In this document: positions 9,237 through 20,929 of the stretch, one piece after another | Layout: each line of letters starts with the position of its first letter | Numbering within the stretch: position 1 is the stretch's first letter | NCBI GenBank assembly: GCA_014529385.2 | Contig: CM043946.1 | Span: forward strand, 38,699,058-38,763,057 | Direction: 5' to 3' | Source of the DNA: Adiantum capillus-veneris | Taxonomy: Eukaryota > Streptophyta > Polypodiopsida > Polypodiales > Pteridaceae | Length of the DNA: 64,000 nt | Notes under the pieces: generated by a model | Seen by the model: only the letters and a program-made list of their open reading frames with translations | Told to the model about the DNA's origin: nothing | Databases searched by the model: none | Made by a program: the position numbers and the translations under genes

Positions 9237-11738
9237 ATGGCATCTTCTCACAGTGAGACTCTTTACAACATAAAGAAGCTGGATGGCACAAACTTTCCAT
9301 TCTGGAAGAAGCAGATTTGGCAGGTTTTGGTGCAGAAAAAACAAGTGAAGCCACTGAAGCTCAAAGGGGTGAGACCAGAATTTATGGCTCAAGATGAGTG
9401 GGAAGAGCTTGACGAGTTAGCTTGTTCCACAATCATGCTGACACTGGCAGAAAATGTTTACTTCAACGTAGCAGAAGAGACTACAGCGTATGGCGTATGG
9501 CAAAAGCTATGTGATATGTACGAGAAACAAAGTGCTGCTTCTCAGATTTACTGGCTCAAGAAATTGGTGGATTTGAAGATGAAGGAAGGGACAGCCATGT
9601 CAAATCATCTGAATGAATTTCACTCAATTTTCAGCCAGTTAACAGCACAGGAGATCGTCTTTCCAGATTCAGTGAAGGCTATGTTTCTCTTAATCACTTT
9701 GCCAGACAGTTGGGATACTTTTCGTACAGCGTTAAGTAATTCTGTCGCGCCAGAAGGTCTTACGAGTGCCAATGTAGAAGGCAGCTTGCTCACAGAGGAA
9801 GTGAACAGGAAGAACATTGACAAAGGCAAAGGCAATAGTGCTTTGGTCGTTCGAGGGAGACAACAGTTTAAAGAAAAGAAGGGTAAGAAGGCACAAAACC
9901 GAAGTAAGTCTCGTGATTTGAAGTCAAAGGATGACATAGAATGCTACCATTGTGGCAAGAAGGGTCACATGAAGCGAGACTGTACGAAGTGGAAACAAGA
10001 AAAAGGCAAAACAAAGAGTTCTGAGCAAGATGAAAAGAAGAGTTCAGTGAAGATTGAAGAGGTGAATGTCACAGGATCTGGTTCAGACAGTGATTCTGGT
10101 ATAGCAGCTGGTGACATCTTCCTTACAAGCAATCTGGATTCTGTTTTCTTGACTGCAGAGGATGGACATGCTATGAGTGATTGGATTATCGACTCAGGGG
10201 CATCTTTACATGTTTCTCCGCACAAAGAGTGGTTTACATCATATGTGGCTACTAAAGATTATGTCAGACTTGGCAATGAGCAGGTTTGTGACATACTTGG
10301 AGTGGGAGATGTGCAGTTGAAGTTTCAGAATGGCTCTTCTTTATGGCTCAAGAATGTCAGACATGTTCCAGCAATCCGAAAGAGCTTGATTAGTACAGTG
10401 AAGTTGGATGATGCGGGTTATGTGACAGTTTTTGGGAACAACGCTTGGAAGATCTCCAAAGGTTCGATGACTGTAGCACATGGCAGCAAGTCAGGAACTC
10501 TGTACACTTTACATGTTTCAGAGGTTAAAAACCATGTAATTAATGTGATTGAGCAGCCAAGTGTGTCACTGTGGCATCGTAGGTTGGGACATATGTCAAA
10601 AAGAGGAATGGAAATACTTTCTCATTATGGTTATTTGCCTGGCTTTTCATTTCAAGATTTTGAGTTTTGTGAGCATTGTGTTTATGGTAAGCAAACACAG
10701 GAACCGCACAGATCAAAGAGGAATCGTAGGGACGAACGGTTAGCTCTTGTACACAGTGACCTATGCGGACCAATGCCTAGTTTGTCACTAGGGGGAGCAG
10801 CGTACTTTTGTACATTCATAGATGACTATTCTCGCAAAGTATGGGTTTACTTCTTGAAGCACAAAGATGAGGTGCTCAAGGTCTTTAAGACATTCTTGCA
10901 GCTGGTGGAGAATCAGAGTGGTCAGAAGCTGAAGTGCTTGAGAACTGACAATGGTGGAGAGTATGTTTCCAAAGCTTTTCAAGACTTTTGTGAAGCAAAA
11001 GGGATTAAGCGGGAACTTACTGCACCATATAATCCTTCACAGAATGGGGTTGCAGAACGTATGAATAGGACCATACAAGAGAAGGTCAGAAGCATGTTGT
11101 CAAATGCTGAGTTGCCTGATGGATTTTGGGCGGAAGCAGTGGCTACAGCAGTCCATTTGATCAACAGGTCTCCTAGTAGGGTTCTGGATAAGAGTGCAGT
11201 GGCCGAGATGCTATGGACAGGCAAGGCACCTTCGTATAAGAATCTCAGAGTCTTTGGTTGTGAAGCTTATAGCCATATTCCTAAGGCGTTCAGAAATAAG
11301 TTAGAACCAAAGAGCAAGAAGTGTATATTTCTTGGCTACGGAGAATCGGGCGAGATGGGTTACCGGCTTTGGGATCCTGAGTCCAGAAAGCTTATTCGTA
11401 GCAATGATGTGCATTTCAATGAATCCAAGTTTCACGCTAAGCCAGAGAAGACAGAGGAGATCAGAAGAGTTGTCTTCAGGGAAGATGGACCTAGTGCTAG
11501 CACATCAAGACAGCATGGTCAGGCTCAGGAACAGCCTATAGTGGCTAGAGAGGCAGAATCAGTTGTGGTGAGACGTTCTGAGCGTGTCTCCAAACCACCT
11601 GATCGTTATGTGCCATCTCTAAATTATGTCATGCTCACAGATTGCGGAGAACCATCTTGTTACAAGGAAGCATTACAAGTGGTTGACTCGAAAAAAATGG
11701 CAGTTGGCCATGCAGTCAGAGATGACAGCTCTGCATAA
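9237..11738 (+). CDS. Copia-1 gag-protease-integrase and start of RT
   Basis: I chose the ATG at 9237; the frame is open back to a TTG at 9228. Domains in order: copia gag (residues 1-200), a CCHC knuckle CYHCGKKGHMKRDC (about 236-249), retropepsin motif DSG (about 320), and integrase with an HHCC finger (HRRLGHM ... CEHC) and core motifs TDNGGEY and GVAERMNRT. An integrase C-terminal region leads toward RT. The frame ends early because a run of seven A at 11691-11697 shifts it. One A fewer would join it to the RT segment, where a TAG at 11743-11745 follows. The full polyprotein is therefore interrupted, but gag, PR and IN look whole. Confidence 0.93.
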   Translation: MASSHSETLYNIKKLDGTNFPFWKKQIWQVLVQKKQVKPLKLKGVRPEFMAQDEWEELDELACSTIMLTLAENVYFNVAEETTAYGVWQKLCDMYEKQSAASQIYWLKKLVDLKMKEGTAMSNHLNEFHSIFSQLTAQEIVFPDSVKAMFLLITLPDSWDTFRTALSNSVAPEGLTSANVEGSLLTEEVNRKNIDKGKGNSALVVRGRQQFKEKKGKKAQNRSKSRDLKSKDDIECYHCGKKGHMKRDCTKWKQEKGKTKSSEQDEKKSSVKIEEVNVTGSGSDSDSGIAAGDIFLTSNLDSVFLTAEDGHAMSDWIIDSGASLHVSPHKEWFTSYVATKDYVRLGNEQVCDILGVGDVQLKFQNGSSLWLKNVRHVPAIRKSLISTVKLDDAGYVTVFGNNAWKISKGSMTVAHGSKSGTLYTLHVSEVKNHVINVIEQPSVSLWHRRLGHMSKRGMEILSHYGYLPGFSFQDFEFCEHCVYGKQTQEPHRSKRNRRDERLALVHSDLCGPMPSLSLGGAAYFCTFIDDYSRKVWVYFLKHKDEVLKVFKTFLQLVENQSGQKLKCLRTDNGGEYVSKAFQDFCEAKGIKRELTAPYNPSQNGVAERMNRTIQEKVRSMLSNAELPDGFWAEAVATAVHLINRSPSRVLDKSAVAEMLWTGKAPSYKNLRVFGCEAYSHIPKAFRNKLEPKSKKCIFLGYGESGEMGYRLWDPESRKLIRSNDVHFNESKFHAKPEKTEEIRRVVFREDGPSASTSRQHGQAQEQPIVAREAESVVVRRSERVSKPPDRYVPSLNYVMLTDCGEPSCYKEALQVVDSKKMAVGHAVRDDSSA

Positions 11739-11754
11739 AAACTAGACATGGAAG

Positions 11755-13203
11755 TTGGTTAAATTACCACAGAGCAAAAAGGCTCTACCTTGTAAATGGG
11801 TTTACAGGTATAAGATCACCGCTCATGATAGTCAGCCAAAGTACAAAGCAAGGCTTGTTGCCAAGGGCTTTAAGCAAGAACAAGGCATTGACTTTGATGA
11901 AGTCTTCTCTCCAGTGGTCAAGATGACTACATTGAGATGCTTTCTTGCATTGGTTGCTATATTGGATTTGGTGTTGCACCAAATGGATGTCAAGACAGCG
12001 TTCTTGCATGGTGATTTAGATGTGGAAATTTACATGCAGCAGCCAGAAGGGTTTGTTGAGAAAGGCATGGAACATTTGGTATGCCAGTTGTTAAAGAGTC
12101 TTTATGGCTTAAAACAATCACCGCGGGCATGGTACCATAAGTTCCACCAGTTTATGCTTTCTCAAGGCTACAAACGTAGTGAGTTCGATCACTGTCTATA
12201 TACAAAGAAGGCTAAGGATGGCAGTTGGCTGATCCTTATTTTGTATGTGGATGACATGTTGATTGCTGGCAAACACTTGGAAGAAATTTCAGCTTTGAAG
12301 TCAAAGATGGCAAAATCGTTTGACATGAAAGACATGGGTGAGGCAAGTCATATACTTGGTATGCGCATTGAGAGAGACAGATCAAAGAAGTTGATTTGGT
12401 TATCTCAAACAGAGTATATTGACAAGGTTTTGCACCGTTTCAATATGGAGAAGGGAAAGGCATTGAGTGTTCCATTGCCACCATATGTGAAACTTAGCAA
12501 ACAAGATTGTCCTGTGTCTGAGGAAGAAAAGGCTGAAATGGATAAGATTCCATATGCGTCTGCAGTGGGTAGTTTGATGTATGCAATGATTGCTACACGT
12601 CCAGATATTGCATTTGCAGTGGGAGTGGTTAGCAGATATATGTCAAATCCCGGCAAGAAACATTGGGAGGCAGTGAAAGGTATCATGAGATACTTAAAAC
12701 ATACAAAGAGTATGCGCATATGCTATGGTAGTCAGGATTTGAGTGTCAGAGGATACACTGACTCAGATTATGCAGGAGACTTGGATAAAAGGAGATCTAC
12801 ATCAGTCTATGTCTTTACATTGGCTGGAGGTGCCATATCATGGCGATCTCGATTACAAGATTGTGTTACGCAGTCTACTACAGAAGCTGAGTATGTTGCA
12901 GCAAATGAGGCATGCAAAGAAGCTATTTGGCTTGGTAGATTGGTTGCAGACTTGGGAATCAATGCAGATATGCCAGAGTTATATTGTGATAGTCAAAGTG
13001 CTATACAATTGGCAAAGAATCCAGTGTTCCATTCGAAGACTAAGCATATTGATGTGAAGTATCACTTCATTAGGGAAGTACTTGAAGACAAGCAGATACA
13101 ACTGCTGAAGATCCACACCAAGGACAATCCTGCTGATCTACTCACAAAGGGACTTCCAGGAGAGGGCTTTGTGCATTGTCGTGAGTTATTGGGCATTGGA
13201 TAG
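11755..13203 (+). pseudogene. Copia-1 reverse transcriptase-RNase H, cut off from gag
   Basis: An open 482-codon segment holds the copia RT (QMDVKTAFLHGDL, active site YVDDM) and RNase H (DSDYAGD, TEAEYVA, DSQSAI) up to the TAG at 13201. It has no start of its own. In the intact ancestor it would continue from the gag-IN frame, as copia-2 at 40926-42785 does. The frameshift and the TAG at 11743 (probably a former Gln codon, compare NQTW in copia-2) separate the two parts. The RT-RNase H coding sequence itself is undamaged. Confidence 0.92.
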
Positions 13204-13276
13204 ATGGCAGCCATGTAAATCTTTGTACATTTATGTTCATAGATTTACAGTTACTTAAAGTGCCACATTGGACTTT

Positions 13277-13287
13277 AAGTGGGAGGT
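13277..13287 (+). other. Polypurine tract of Copia-1
   Basis: AAGTGGGAGGT stands directly before the TG of the 3' LTR. This is the normal copia form and position. Confidence 0.9.
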
Positions 13288-13514
13288 TGTTGGGATTAAA
13301 GCCCAAGTGGCCTCTTATGCGGATATGGCCGCCCGCCCGCCTAACTCACTTACCTCTAACTCTTTGTATATACTAACATATTCTTTGTGAATACTAAGGA
13401 ATTGGGAGATAACCCTTCTAACAGTTCTCTGCGTACTGTGTACTGTGTAAGCTCACTGTGTATCATTGTGTGTGTGTGTGAGAGAGTCGACCCACGCTCC
13501 GCTCCGCGACTTCA
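13288..13514 (+). repeat. 3' LTR of Copia-1
   Basis: A 227-bp copy of the LTR at 7943, followed by the AGTTT target duplication. Confidence 0.95.
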
Positions 13515-15000
13515 AGTTTGTGTCCATTCTCTCTCTTTGTTGTTTGTGTATGTGTATGGCCAAGAAAACACATCCTTGTATTCTTCCAACAACATAAGTA
13601 GCTGTTCTTGGAACTCCTTTTTGAGTTATGTATTGATTTTCACCTGTATTGACCTCTTGTGGTTGATCAAGTTTTACATGCACAGTTGCTTTTGCCTCTT
13701 TTAACGCTTACTCTTACATCCATGCCTTCATATCTTTCTTGGCTTGTTCACTTTTCCTTTGTACTAGGCTTTTTCTTGGCTCATTTCTTTGCACTCAGTC
13801 CTTCAGACTTTTCAGTCCCTGCTGCCATTTTTTGCTAACCTTCTCTAATAGCCAATCTATGGGAACTAATAATAGAGGCATTAGATCCAAGTTTTGCTTC
13901 AATAGTGCCTCCTCTTTATCATCTTCCAGTCCTTCTGCCATGTTGCATGAGTCCATGTCTCTACATGCTTCTATGTTAAGGACAATTCTCTTTTTGCCTT
14001 ATTGTTCCCAAAGATATTCTTTTCTTTTCTTTTCTGATAGATATTTTGTCTTTGTCCCAATCATGCTTCACTATTTGGCATCCCTCAACCAAGGCCTCCC
14101 TAGTTGTAGTTGATACCTAGCAATTGTCTCCCTTTTTCATTGGTATGACTACCAGATATAGGAGAAATTCCATGCCATTGATATTGGCTTTGACATTCCT
14201 TAAAAATATTTTTGGGATCACTGTGCTAATATCAACCATTCTAATGTTGAATGAAATGGGTTTGAAGTCAAGCTTTAATCTCTTCTTGCTTCCTCAAAGA
14301 TTACTTGACTTTGGAGCCTCCATCAAGGATCACCCCCTTCATTTCTTTTCCCTTGATTGCTAGATTTATTCATGCCACATTATCATCCGTAGTGTGCATA
14401 ACTTCTTTACTAGGCGATTTGACATTTATTCAAGGGTTGCTCTTCCTTGGCATTGTTGTTCATGTCTTGGCATTAGGTGACTGAACACCCTGTCCTTGAA
14501 CCTTGGGCATAGATCAAGTAGCCTTTTCAGCAAGATCTTGTGCTCCATCAAAGAGTCCAACAAGCTTGGATCTTCTATATGGATTACCTTTTAGGATGAA
14601 CTTGGGCTTATTTTATCTCTGCTTTGCCTTCTAACTTCTTTATTTTTACCCAACATAGTCACTTTATGCGGCTCTTTGGACTCATTTTGCAAATCCAAGA
14701 CTGTCTCATTACCCGTTCCTTTTCTTGTTTGGACTATTGTGGCTGCATTCTCTACAAATTTATTACCCCTCATCTTGGACACTATGAATTTTCCATTTTC
14801 TTACATCTCTTTTGGATTTTATTTTTGCTTGCCTCTTTGGGTCACTCAAGTACTCTCTGGGCACCTCTAGCCCTGTGCATTTGGCGGGGCTCTTCAAGCT
14901 CCGTTCCAACCTTCGGGATTCACCGGACTTGCTCATCTCCTAGTGGCACTCTGGGTCACATTGGGATTTTTTGAGCTCCTTCATCTCCATCATTCCAGAA
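13515..15000 (-). pseudogene. Decayed gypsy gag-protease to RT start (element E, 5' part)
   Basis: Minus-strand reading in shifting frames gives LLEEYKDVFSWPY at 13560-13640, the usual segment just before gypsy RT. Further upstream is a retropepsin C-terminal part near 14070-14290 ending in a degenerate GRPWLRD block and HDWDKDKI. A basic, gag-like segment lies at 14591-14782. This joins across Copia-1 with the RT remnant at 7138-7942. No frame longer than about 120 codons remains, and the left limit of the element is unclear. Confidence 0.65.
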
Positions 15001-17459
15001 AAAATCATTTCTTAGTGTCTCTCTAGGTCACATAGGGATTTGTTGGGCACTTCCAACCCCAAGTTCGTTTCCAGGCTCTCTTGGCTTCGTGCAATGCACA
15101 TGCTTACACTACCTCTATGTGAAAACTAGTGCACAATGCTATGGAGTTGAAGTGGAAAAGTGAACAGAAATAGAATTGTCATAGTTGAGCATGCACTCTA
15201 GGTATTAAGGATTGATACTACAAAATTTAGGTCTTTTGGACTCTATTTAGCATTTTTCCTATCAGAAATGACTTTTTTTGGGTCCAAACTGGGCAAAGCG
15301 GGTTAAACCAAACCCAAGGTATGGCTCGAAAGTTGTGAAAAGGGTCAATCCCAATGTACCATGACACTCAAAGGAAGGGGGGTGCTTTAATGGTGAAATA
15401 TTATCACCTTTCCCCCATTTCATGTTGAATCTCCAAGGTTTCTCTATGGTACTTCAATTCTTGTATTTGTTTGCATGAAGGAGAGAGTTAGGGGTTTCCC
15501 CTCAATGTTTTGTGTGGGATTGTGTAGAAGAGGACAAATGTTTGGATGAATGTGATTACATGGAGAATTTATGGAGGAAGCTAGGATTTTCTATAGCATT
15601 TGAAGGGGTTGAAAGTGCACTTGTTGGGGATCTCCATACGTGGGATTCATTAGCAAAACAAAACTAGACAACAATTGTAGTAGTTGGTACTGTGTTGGAG
15701 TAGTTGACTATTTTAGAGAACATGTATTGAGAGAACCCAATGCCAACCTTGAATGTAGAAGCTTTGACTAGCATGCCAAGCACAAGATATCTCTTCTTAA
15801 AACCTCATGATTTTGTTATTACGGACCCTTTGTAATTAGCAGAGTGTGGAAAACCTGGTGTGAGTGATAGAGTATTGGATGCAACCATAACAACAAAAGA
15901 AGCTGCAATAGCTTTGTGACAAAATTATATATTGGCGCAGTCATGTGGGATGACTAAGTACACCAGCGTAGCACTCAATAGACACGATCACCAGTTGTAT
16001 TTGCTGCAACAACATCAACGCACAATTGTTGGCAAGAAGAAGCAACGACTGTTGCAATCTTCAGCAATGCAAGCAACCGATTGCAAGGGAAAATGTCAAT
16101 TGTGTCTAAAAAAAGCATACCACAAGCCCTTATCCATCTATAATTGGCATTGCCTAGTGCCTACTCATATATTGTATTCAAAGTGCAAACAAAGATCATG
16201 AGGCCGGCCAGGTGAGTTCAGCAGAGAGAATTTTTTATGAAGAGCAATTGAAGCCAACAACAACAACCGACAAACTAAAGGTAATGAATTCTTCATGTGG
16301 TGCAATTACAATATCTAAAACAAAAAGGTCCCTCTAACACTGGAGGAGAATCATAAAGTACCCCTCCAACACTGGAGGAGAAAACAAGTATACGAGGAAA
16401 GGGAACATTCCCTACGATTTATGGAAATTGAGTAAGGATGGTGCCACCTCCCCGCCATACGCACATATGGTTGCAACTAATGCATACCTTTGCATCTACT
16501 ATCTATATAATTTGAAAATATAGATAATTACTTAAAACATCAACTAACTCCTAATTCAATCATGTCGTGAGTTCATTGAGGTTTGGAGACAGCAACGAGA
16601 TTAAGCAACGACACGATATTCATGTACATACCAATACTTCGTATTATTTATTCTTTTTGGCATACCTACCACATTTGTAGCTTCCCTACCCCTTGGGGGT
16701 CTCTTTGGTGCTATGCACTCAACTTTTGGGTTTCCCTACAGTGTGTAGTGCTTAGGTTTCTAGGTGAGGTGCCTATGTCTCATGCTTTCATTTTGGTGCA
16801 CGTATTAGTTGTTAGTTGATGTGGAAACAACCACTCATAGGTAGGGAACTCACCACTCATATCCGATAGCGTGTCGGTGGTTGGCGTGTGTGTATGAAAG
16901 CTCCAAATCACAGAAGAATCATGGGTTCTAGCTCTCTCTCCAAGACTCTAAATAGAAAATGACTTAGAAATCCCCCTAAGTTTGTATAAGTGCCAAGTGC
17001 TCCCAGAAACCCAATGTGTTTTTAGATTACATTGGTCCCTAAATGAACCTTACACTCCCTAGGGGTCTTCAATTTCTCCGTTTCGACATCCAAGTAAAGC
17101 GGCCACCATTTTCTTAATGCCAAAATTTGAAGTTCTCCGAATGCTTCCAAACTTTTTCTAGGAGTAGATCCTGCTTTGGCATTTTGGCGTTTGCTTCCAA
17201 AATCTTTGTTGCTCTTTTTGATTTTATGTTTTTTGGCAATTTTCCAAAGAAACTACAAAAGGTACTTTAAAAATCCAAGATTGGTCTAGAACTTAAGGGG
17301 AATTAGACCAAAAAATACCCAAAAATTATAAGATCAACTCCTTTGCTCCACTACACATTCAGATAGACCCCACATATTTTTCCCCATTCTCCAAAGGAGG
17401 ATATGTGAGGATTTTGAACAGGTGTAACTGGATCATCCTCACTAGCTTAATTACCCCAT
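15001..17459. other. No gene recognised
   Basis: About 2.5 kb without homologous coding sequence. TTGGCGCAGTCATGTGGG at about 15934 looks like a primer-binding site of an LTR element on the plus strand, and an 89-codon plus-strand frame starts there, but no matching LTR was found. A short direct repeat AACACTGGAGGAGAA occurs twice (about 16337 and 16368). The stretch could be leader and LTR of element D. Confidence 0.35.
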
Positions 17460-17888
17460 GTTTAGAGAGCCCAAGGATGCGCCATCATTGGGATACATGC
17501 GCAAGGCAATCCAACAAATGATAAGCCTAGTTAGAGGCAATCCTAACATAGCATGAAAAATGACCTTGAGAAGATTTGTTTATGAGTACATATGTTGCAA
17601 ATTTGGTGTGCCACTAAAAGTACTTTTTGATAGAGGACCAGGATTTAGAGGAGAGCTATTTGATTTCTTATGCAAGAATCTCAATATACAGCATAGATAA
17701 AGTTCTCCCTATTATCCACAATGTAATGGTCTCAATGAGAGGTTCAATGGAGAGTTGGTAAAGATCTTGACAAAGATGACTCAAACACATGGGAAAACTT
17801 GGGATTCAGAGTTGCCTTGTGTGCTGTGGGCCTACAGAACTGCTATCAAGACAAGCATAGGATTTTCCCCTTACCACTTGGTTTATGG
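17460..17888 (+). pseudogene. Gypsy integrase, part 1 (element D)
   Basis: The translation gives CCKFGVPL, DRGPGFRGEL (second catalytic Asp), PYYPQCNGLNERFNG (catalytic Glu) and WAYRTAIKTSIGFSPYHLVYG. A TAA interrupts the frame just before SSPYYPQ. Element B is inserted after the codons for HLVYG, and the frame continues at 27034. The segment upstream of the core is missing. Confidence 0.85.
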
Positions 17889-18006
17889 TGACGAAGGAAA
17901 TTTGGAATGCCGGCCTCTACACCAAAACAAACTCCATTGCGCCACAAGGGAAATGAGATGAGGGCACCACCTAGTCTTGGAAGCGTGAACTAGGACCGCT
18001 ACACGA

Positions 18007-18061
<55 letters not shown>

Positions 18062-19337
18062 ACTATGAATGAAGCATTAACCGTGGTGTGTGTACAAGGA
18101 ATGGATGACTTCAAACACTCCCAACAAAAATAGCATATAGATTACCAAACAATCACTCAAGGATTAGCCAAGATCACATCAAGCACTCTCACACGCATAT
18201 AAAACATTTCTCTTAATTAACATAAGTAAGAGGAAGAGAGGTTACTAGCATGAAACAATTTGCACTCTAGAATGTGCAAGAATAGAGTGAATGAATGAGC
18301 TTATGGGCTCATGGTGAGTGATACAAAGGCTCAATGGGCTAAGGGAGGCTTGAAATTACAAAGGGGAAGGCCTCTTTATATAGGAAAGAGAGTGATTAGG
18401 AGTGAGGTTAAGATACAAGTGTAATTTGTACAAATGAGGCTTGGTTAGGGACATTCAACCAATGAAGAAGCTCCTTCCAAGTGATTTGTTGACCAATTAG
18501 GTCCATCATCACTTGTGTTGTCTTCACTCCTTCCTCCATAGCTTGAGTCCAAGAGCTTCCTTATTTTAAAATGAAAAGAATCTACATAAAATCAATACAT
18601 ATCTAGTAATAATAGAAAGGGGTTGAGTGAGAACTTATGAATTACAACAAGATTAAGCATGACTTGAGAGGTGATTAGAAGAGGAACTTTGATGGGTTTT
18701 TGAGCTTGAGAGAGAGGAGGAAGGAGAGGAGGGTGAGAAGACTAATGGCTGATTTTAAAGAAGGTCTCAATGTGGAAAAGGAAGGGTGTGTGTGTGTAAA
18801 GGTAGGGGGGTGGTCTCCACCACAGTTGAAAAAACTGCCGTCCACCATTTTGGCCATATCTCCTAGACCGTAGATGCAAAAATTATAAAATAAATATGGC
18901 CAGAATCTTCAGCTCGTCAGTTACAACTTTGATGAAGACAACTTTTCTTGGATCGGAGTGGAAGTATTTTTTAAAAATTCAACAAAATCATGTGCCTGGT
19001 TTCTTCCTTTACCAAGTCTTCCACTTGGGTCCCATTTGTTTGAATCATCATATGGCTCCAAAGCCATGATGATATGAGCCACTCATGACCCTTGAATCAT
19101 GGGTGCATGGCTCCACAACCACATCATATCTTTTCTTTTCACATTTACATATTTTCCCTTCCCTTTACCACTAGGTTCTCCCTCTACCTTTCACCTCCGG
19201 TGAACTAGTCAAGAAAAAATCATTTTTTAAAATTTTTTCCAAGAGGTTGTTCTCACTCTTTCTTTTATTGTAAACCTCTAGAAGCAAGGAAAACCAACAA
19301 AATATGATAAACAAAAATTTGTGATAGGCTCGGATCA
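17889..19337 (-). repeat. 3' LTR of element B
   Basis: In element orientation it runs TGATCCGAGCC ... CCTTCGTCA. It includes a TATA box (near 18380), a GA tract at 18009-18059 and the conserved hairpin near the end. It is nearly identical to the 5' LTR at 25577-27033. Confidence 0.93.
17963..17994 (-). other. Conserved LTR hairpin plus GGTGGTGCCC (element B, 3' LTR)
   Basis: CCTAGT and ACTAGG can pair across a 13-nt loop, flanked by the complement of GGTGGTGCCC. It corresponds to the structure at 6948-6977 in element F. Confidence 0.65.
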
Positions 19338-19339
19338 TA

Positions 19340-19353
19340 GCCCCCCCAAACCT
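19340..19353 (-). other. Polypurine tract of element B
   Basis: On the minus strand GGTTTGGGGGGGCT precedes the TGATCC start of the 3' LTR. Confidence 0.85.
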
Positions 19354-19378
19354 GGCTAGGGGTATTTATGCCTCTAGC

Positions 19379-20929
19379 CTACTTTCTTTGATCTTGAGTT
19401 GACCTTATCATGATGTGATAAGGCTTTAGACGCCATCCATTTGTCCTGGTCTTGTGCACTTTACCATCAATGTCTTGAAGTCTGTAAGAGCCATTTTTGA
19501 ACTTTTTGGTGACCAAGAACGGGCCTTCCCATTGGAAAAGAAACTTTCCATCCTTACGAGTGTCGAAGCTATTGTCATATCGAAGCACCAGAGATCCCTT
19601 TTTGATGTCTTTGGATGCTAGCTTTTTGTTGAACTTTTCTCTGCGCTTCTCTGCTTCTTGAGAATAGTGGTTGATGGCTTCTTCACGATCCAATTGCAGC
19701 CTCTCTAGATCCATGATCCTTTGATGTACTTTCTCCTTTTGAGAGCCTACCTGGCTACCCAATATTCGAAGACTTGTTAACTTGACTTCAATGGGCAAAA
19801 GCGCCTCCTTTCCATAAACCAAATGAAAGGGTGTGTACCCTAATGTGGTTTTGAAGGAGGTTCTATAGGCCCATAGAGCTCCATTCAGGTGTTTGTCCCA
19901 ATCTTGGCGCCTGGCATGTACCTGTTTGGTGAGAATTTTGCAAATGATTCCATTTACCTTTTCCACCAAACCATTGCACTGAGGGTAGTAAGGAGTAGAG
20001 TGTTGATGCTGAATATTTAGCTTCTTCATGAGTTCTCCTACCAAGTCTGCTCTAAACCCTGGTCCTCTATCAGATAGTATTTCAAGAGGGGTGCCAAACC
20101 GGCAACAGATGTGGTCAAAGATGAACTGACTCACATCCTTAGCAGTAATTCTATTGGTCGGCATAGCCTCAGCCCATCTAGTCATGTAGTCTACTCCCAT
20201 GATGATGTACTCTTTACCTGACTGAGTGCGTGGTAGAGGCCCTATGGCATCAATTCCCAACTTCTCAAAGGGCCCATATACCTTTATTAGGTTCTGAGGT
20301 TCAGCTATGAGCCGTCGTGGTCCTGCTTTCTGACATTCATCACATGTTTGACACCAATATTTGACATCACGATGAAGACTTGGCCAAGTAAACCCAGCTT
20401 GTAGAACCTTTCTACTAGTGACGTCGTGTGCAAAGTGTCCTCCACACATATCATCGTGACAAGATTTTAAAATCTCTTCAATTTCACTCTTCAAAGGAAC
20501 TCTCCTAAGCACACTATCCTTACCAAGACAATACAAGTCATCATTTAATATGCGATACCTGGTAGCCTTCCTAGCTAACCATCGCCTTTCCCCTGCATTC
20601 AAGTGTTTAGGAGCCTCTCCTTGCTCCAGAATGTGCATAATATCTTCCAAGTCCTCCTTGCCTTGCTGAAGTGGAAGTTTGATGGCCACTGCTCCCACTA
20701 TTGACTCATTTAACTTTGCTGATGCTAGGTGGTCTGCATCCTTGTTCTGGTCTCTTGGTACATGATGTACTTGTGCCTCCCTAAATCTCCTCATAAGAGC
20801 TTTTGCTTCTCTCATTTTAGTAGAGAGACGGGCATTTTTGCAAGCCCATGTACCTTGCATTTGCCTTACCAAAAGCATGGAGTCACCAAAAGCGTTTAAT
20901 CTCTTAATTGAATTATCGAGCACCAACAA
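19379..20929 (-). pseudogene. Element B pol, part 2: end of second RNase H and integrase
   Basis: An open 516-codon segment starts inside the second (archaeal-type) RNase H with GDSMLLV and the final HHVPRDQNKDADHLA block. It then holds the linker, the integrase zinc finger (GGHFAHD ... CQTCDEC) and the core: GIDAIGP, SDRGPGF, TPYYPQCNGLVEKVNG, giving D, D and E. A C-terminal tail ends in TNGWRLKPY. It is a different frame from the part that starts at 23229. A single frameshift within about 20896-20930 would join the two. No chromodomain is present. Confidence 0.9.

Larger units (their letters stand above)
7943..13514 (+). mobile_element. Complete Ty1/copia retrotransposon (Copia-1)
   Basis: Two 227-bp LTRs differ at one position and enclose a primer site, gag-protease-integrase, RT-RNase H and a polypurine tract. 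A 5-bp target duplication AGTTT flanks the element (7938-7942 and 13515-13519). It sits inside decayed gypsy element E, whose reading resumes on the other side. The domain order PR-IN-RT-RH is the copia order. Two lesions break the polyprotein, so this copy is young but not autonomous as it stands. Confidence 0.95.

Noticed and set aside
18675-18857. 60-codon minus-strand ORF, repeated at 26371-26553
   Set aside because: It lies in the two LTRs of element B, so the repetition is trivial. Its content is Ser/Leu/Phe-rich low complexity.
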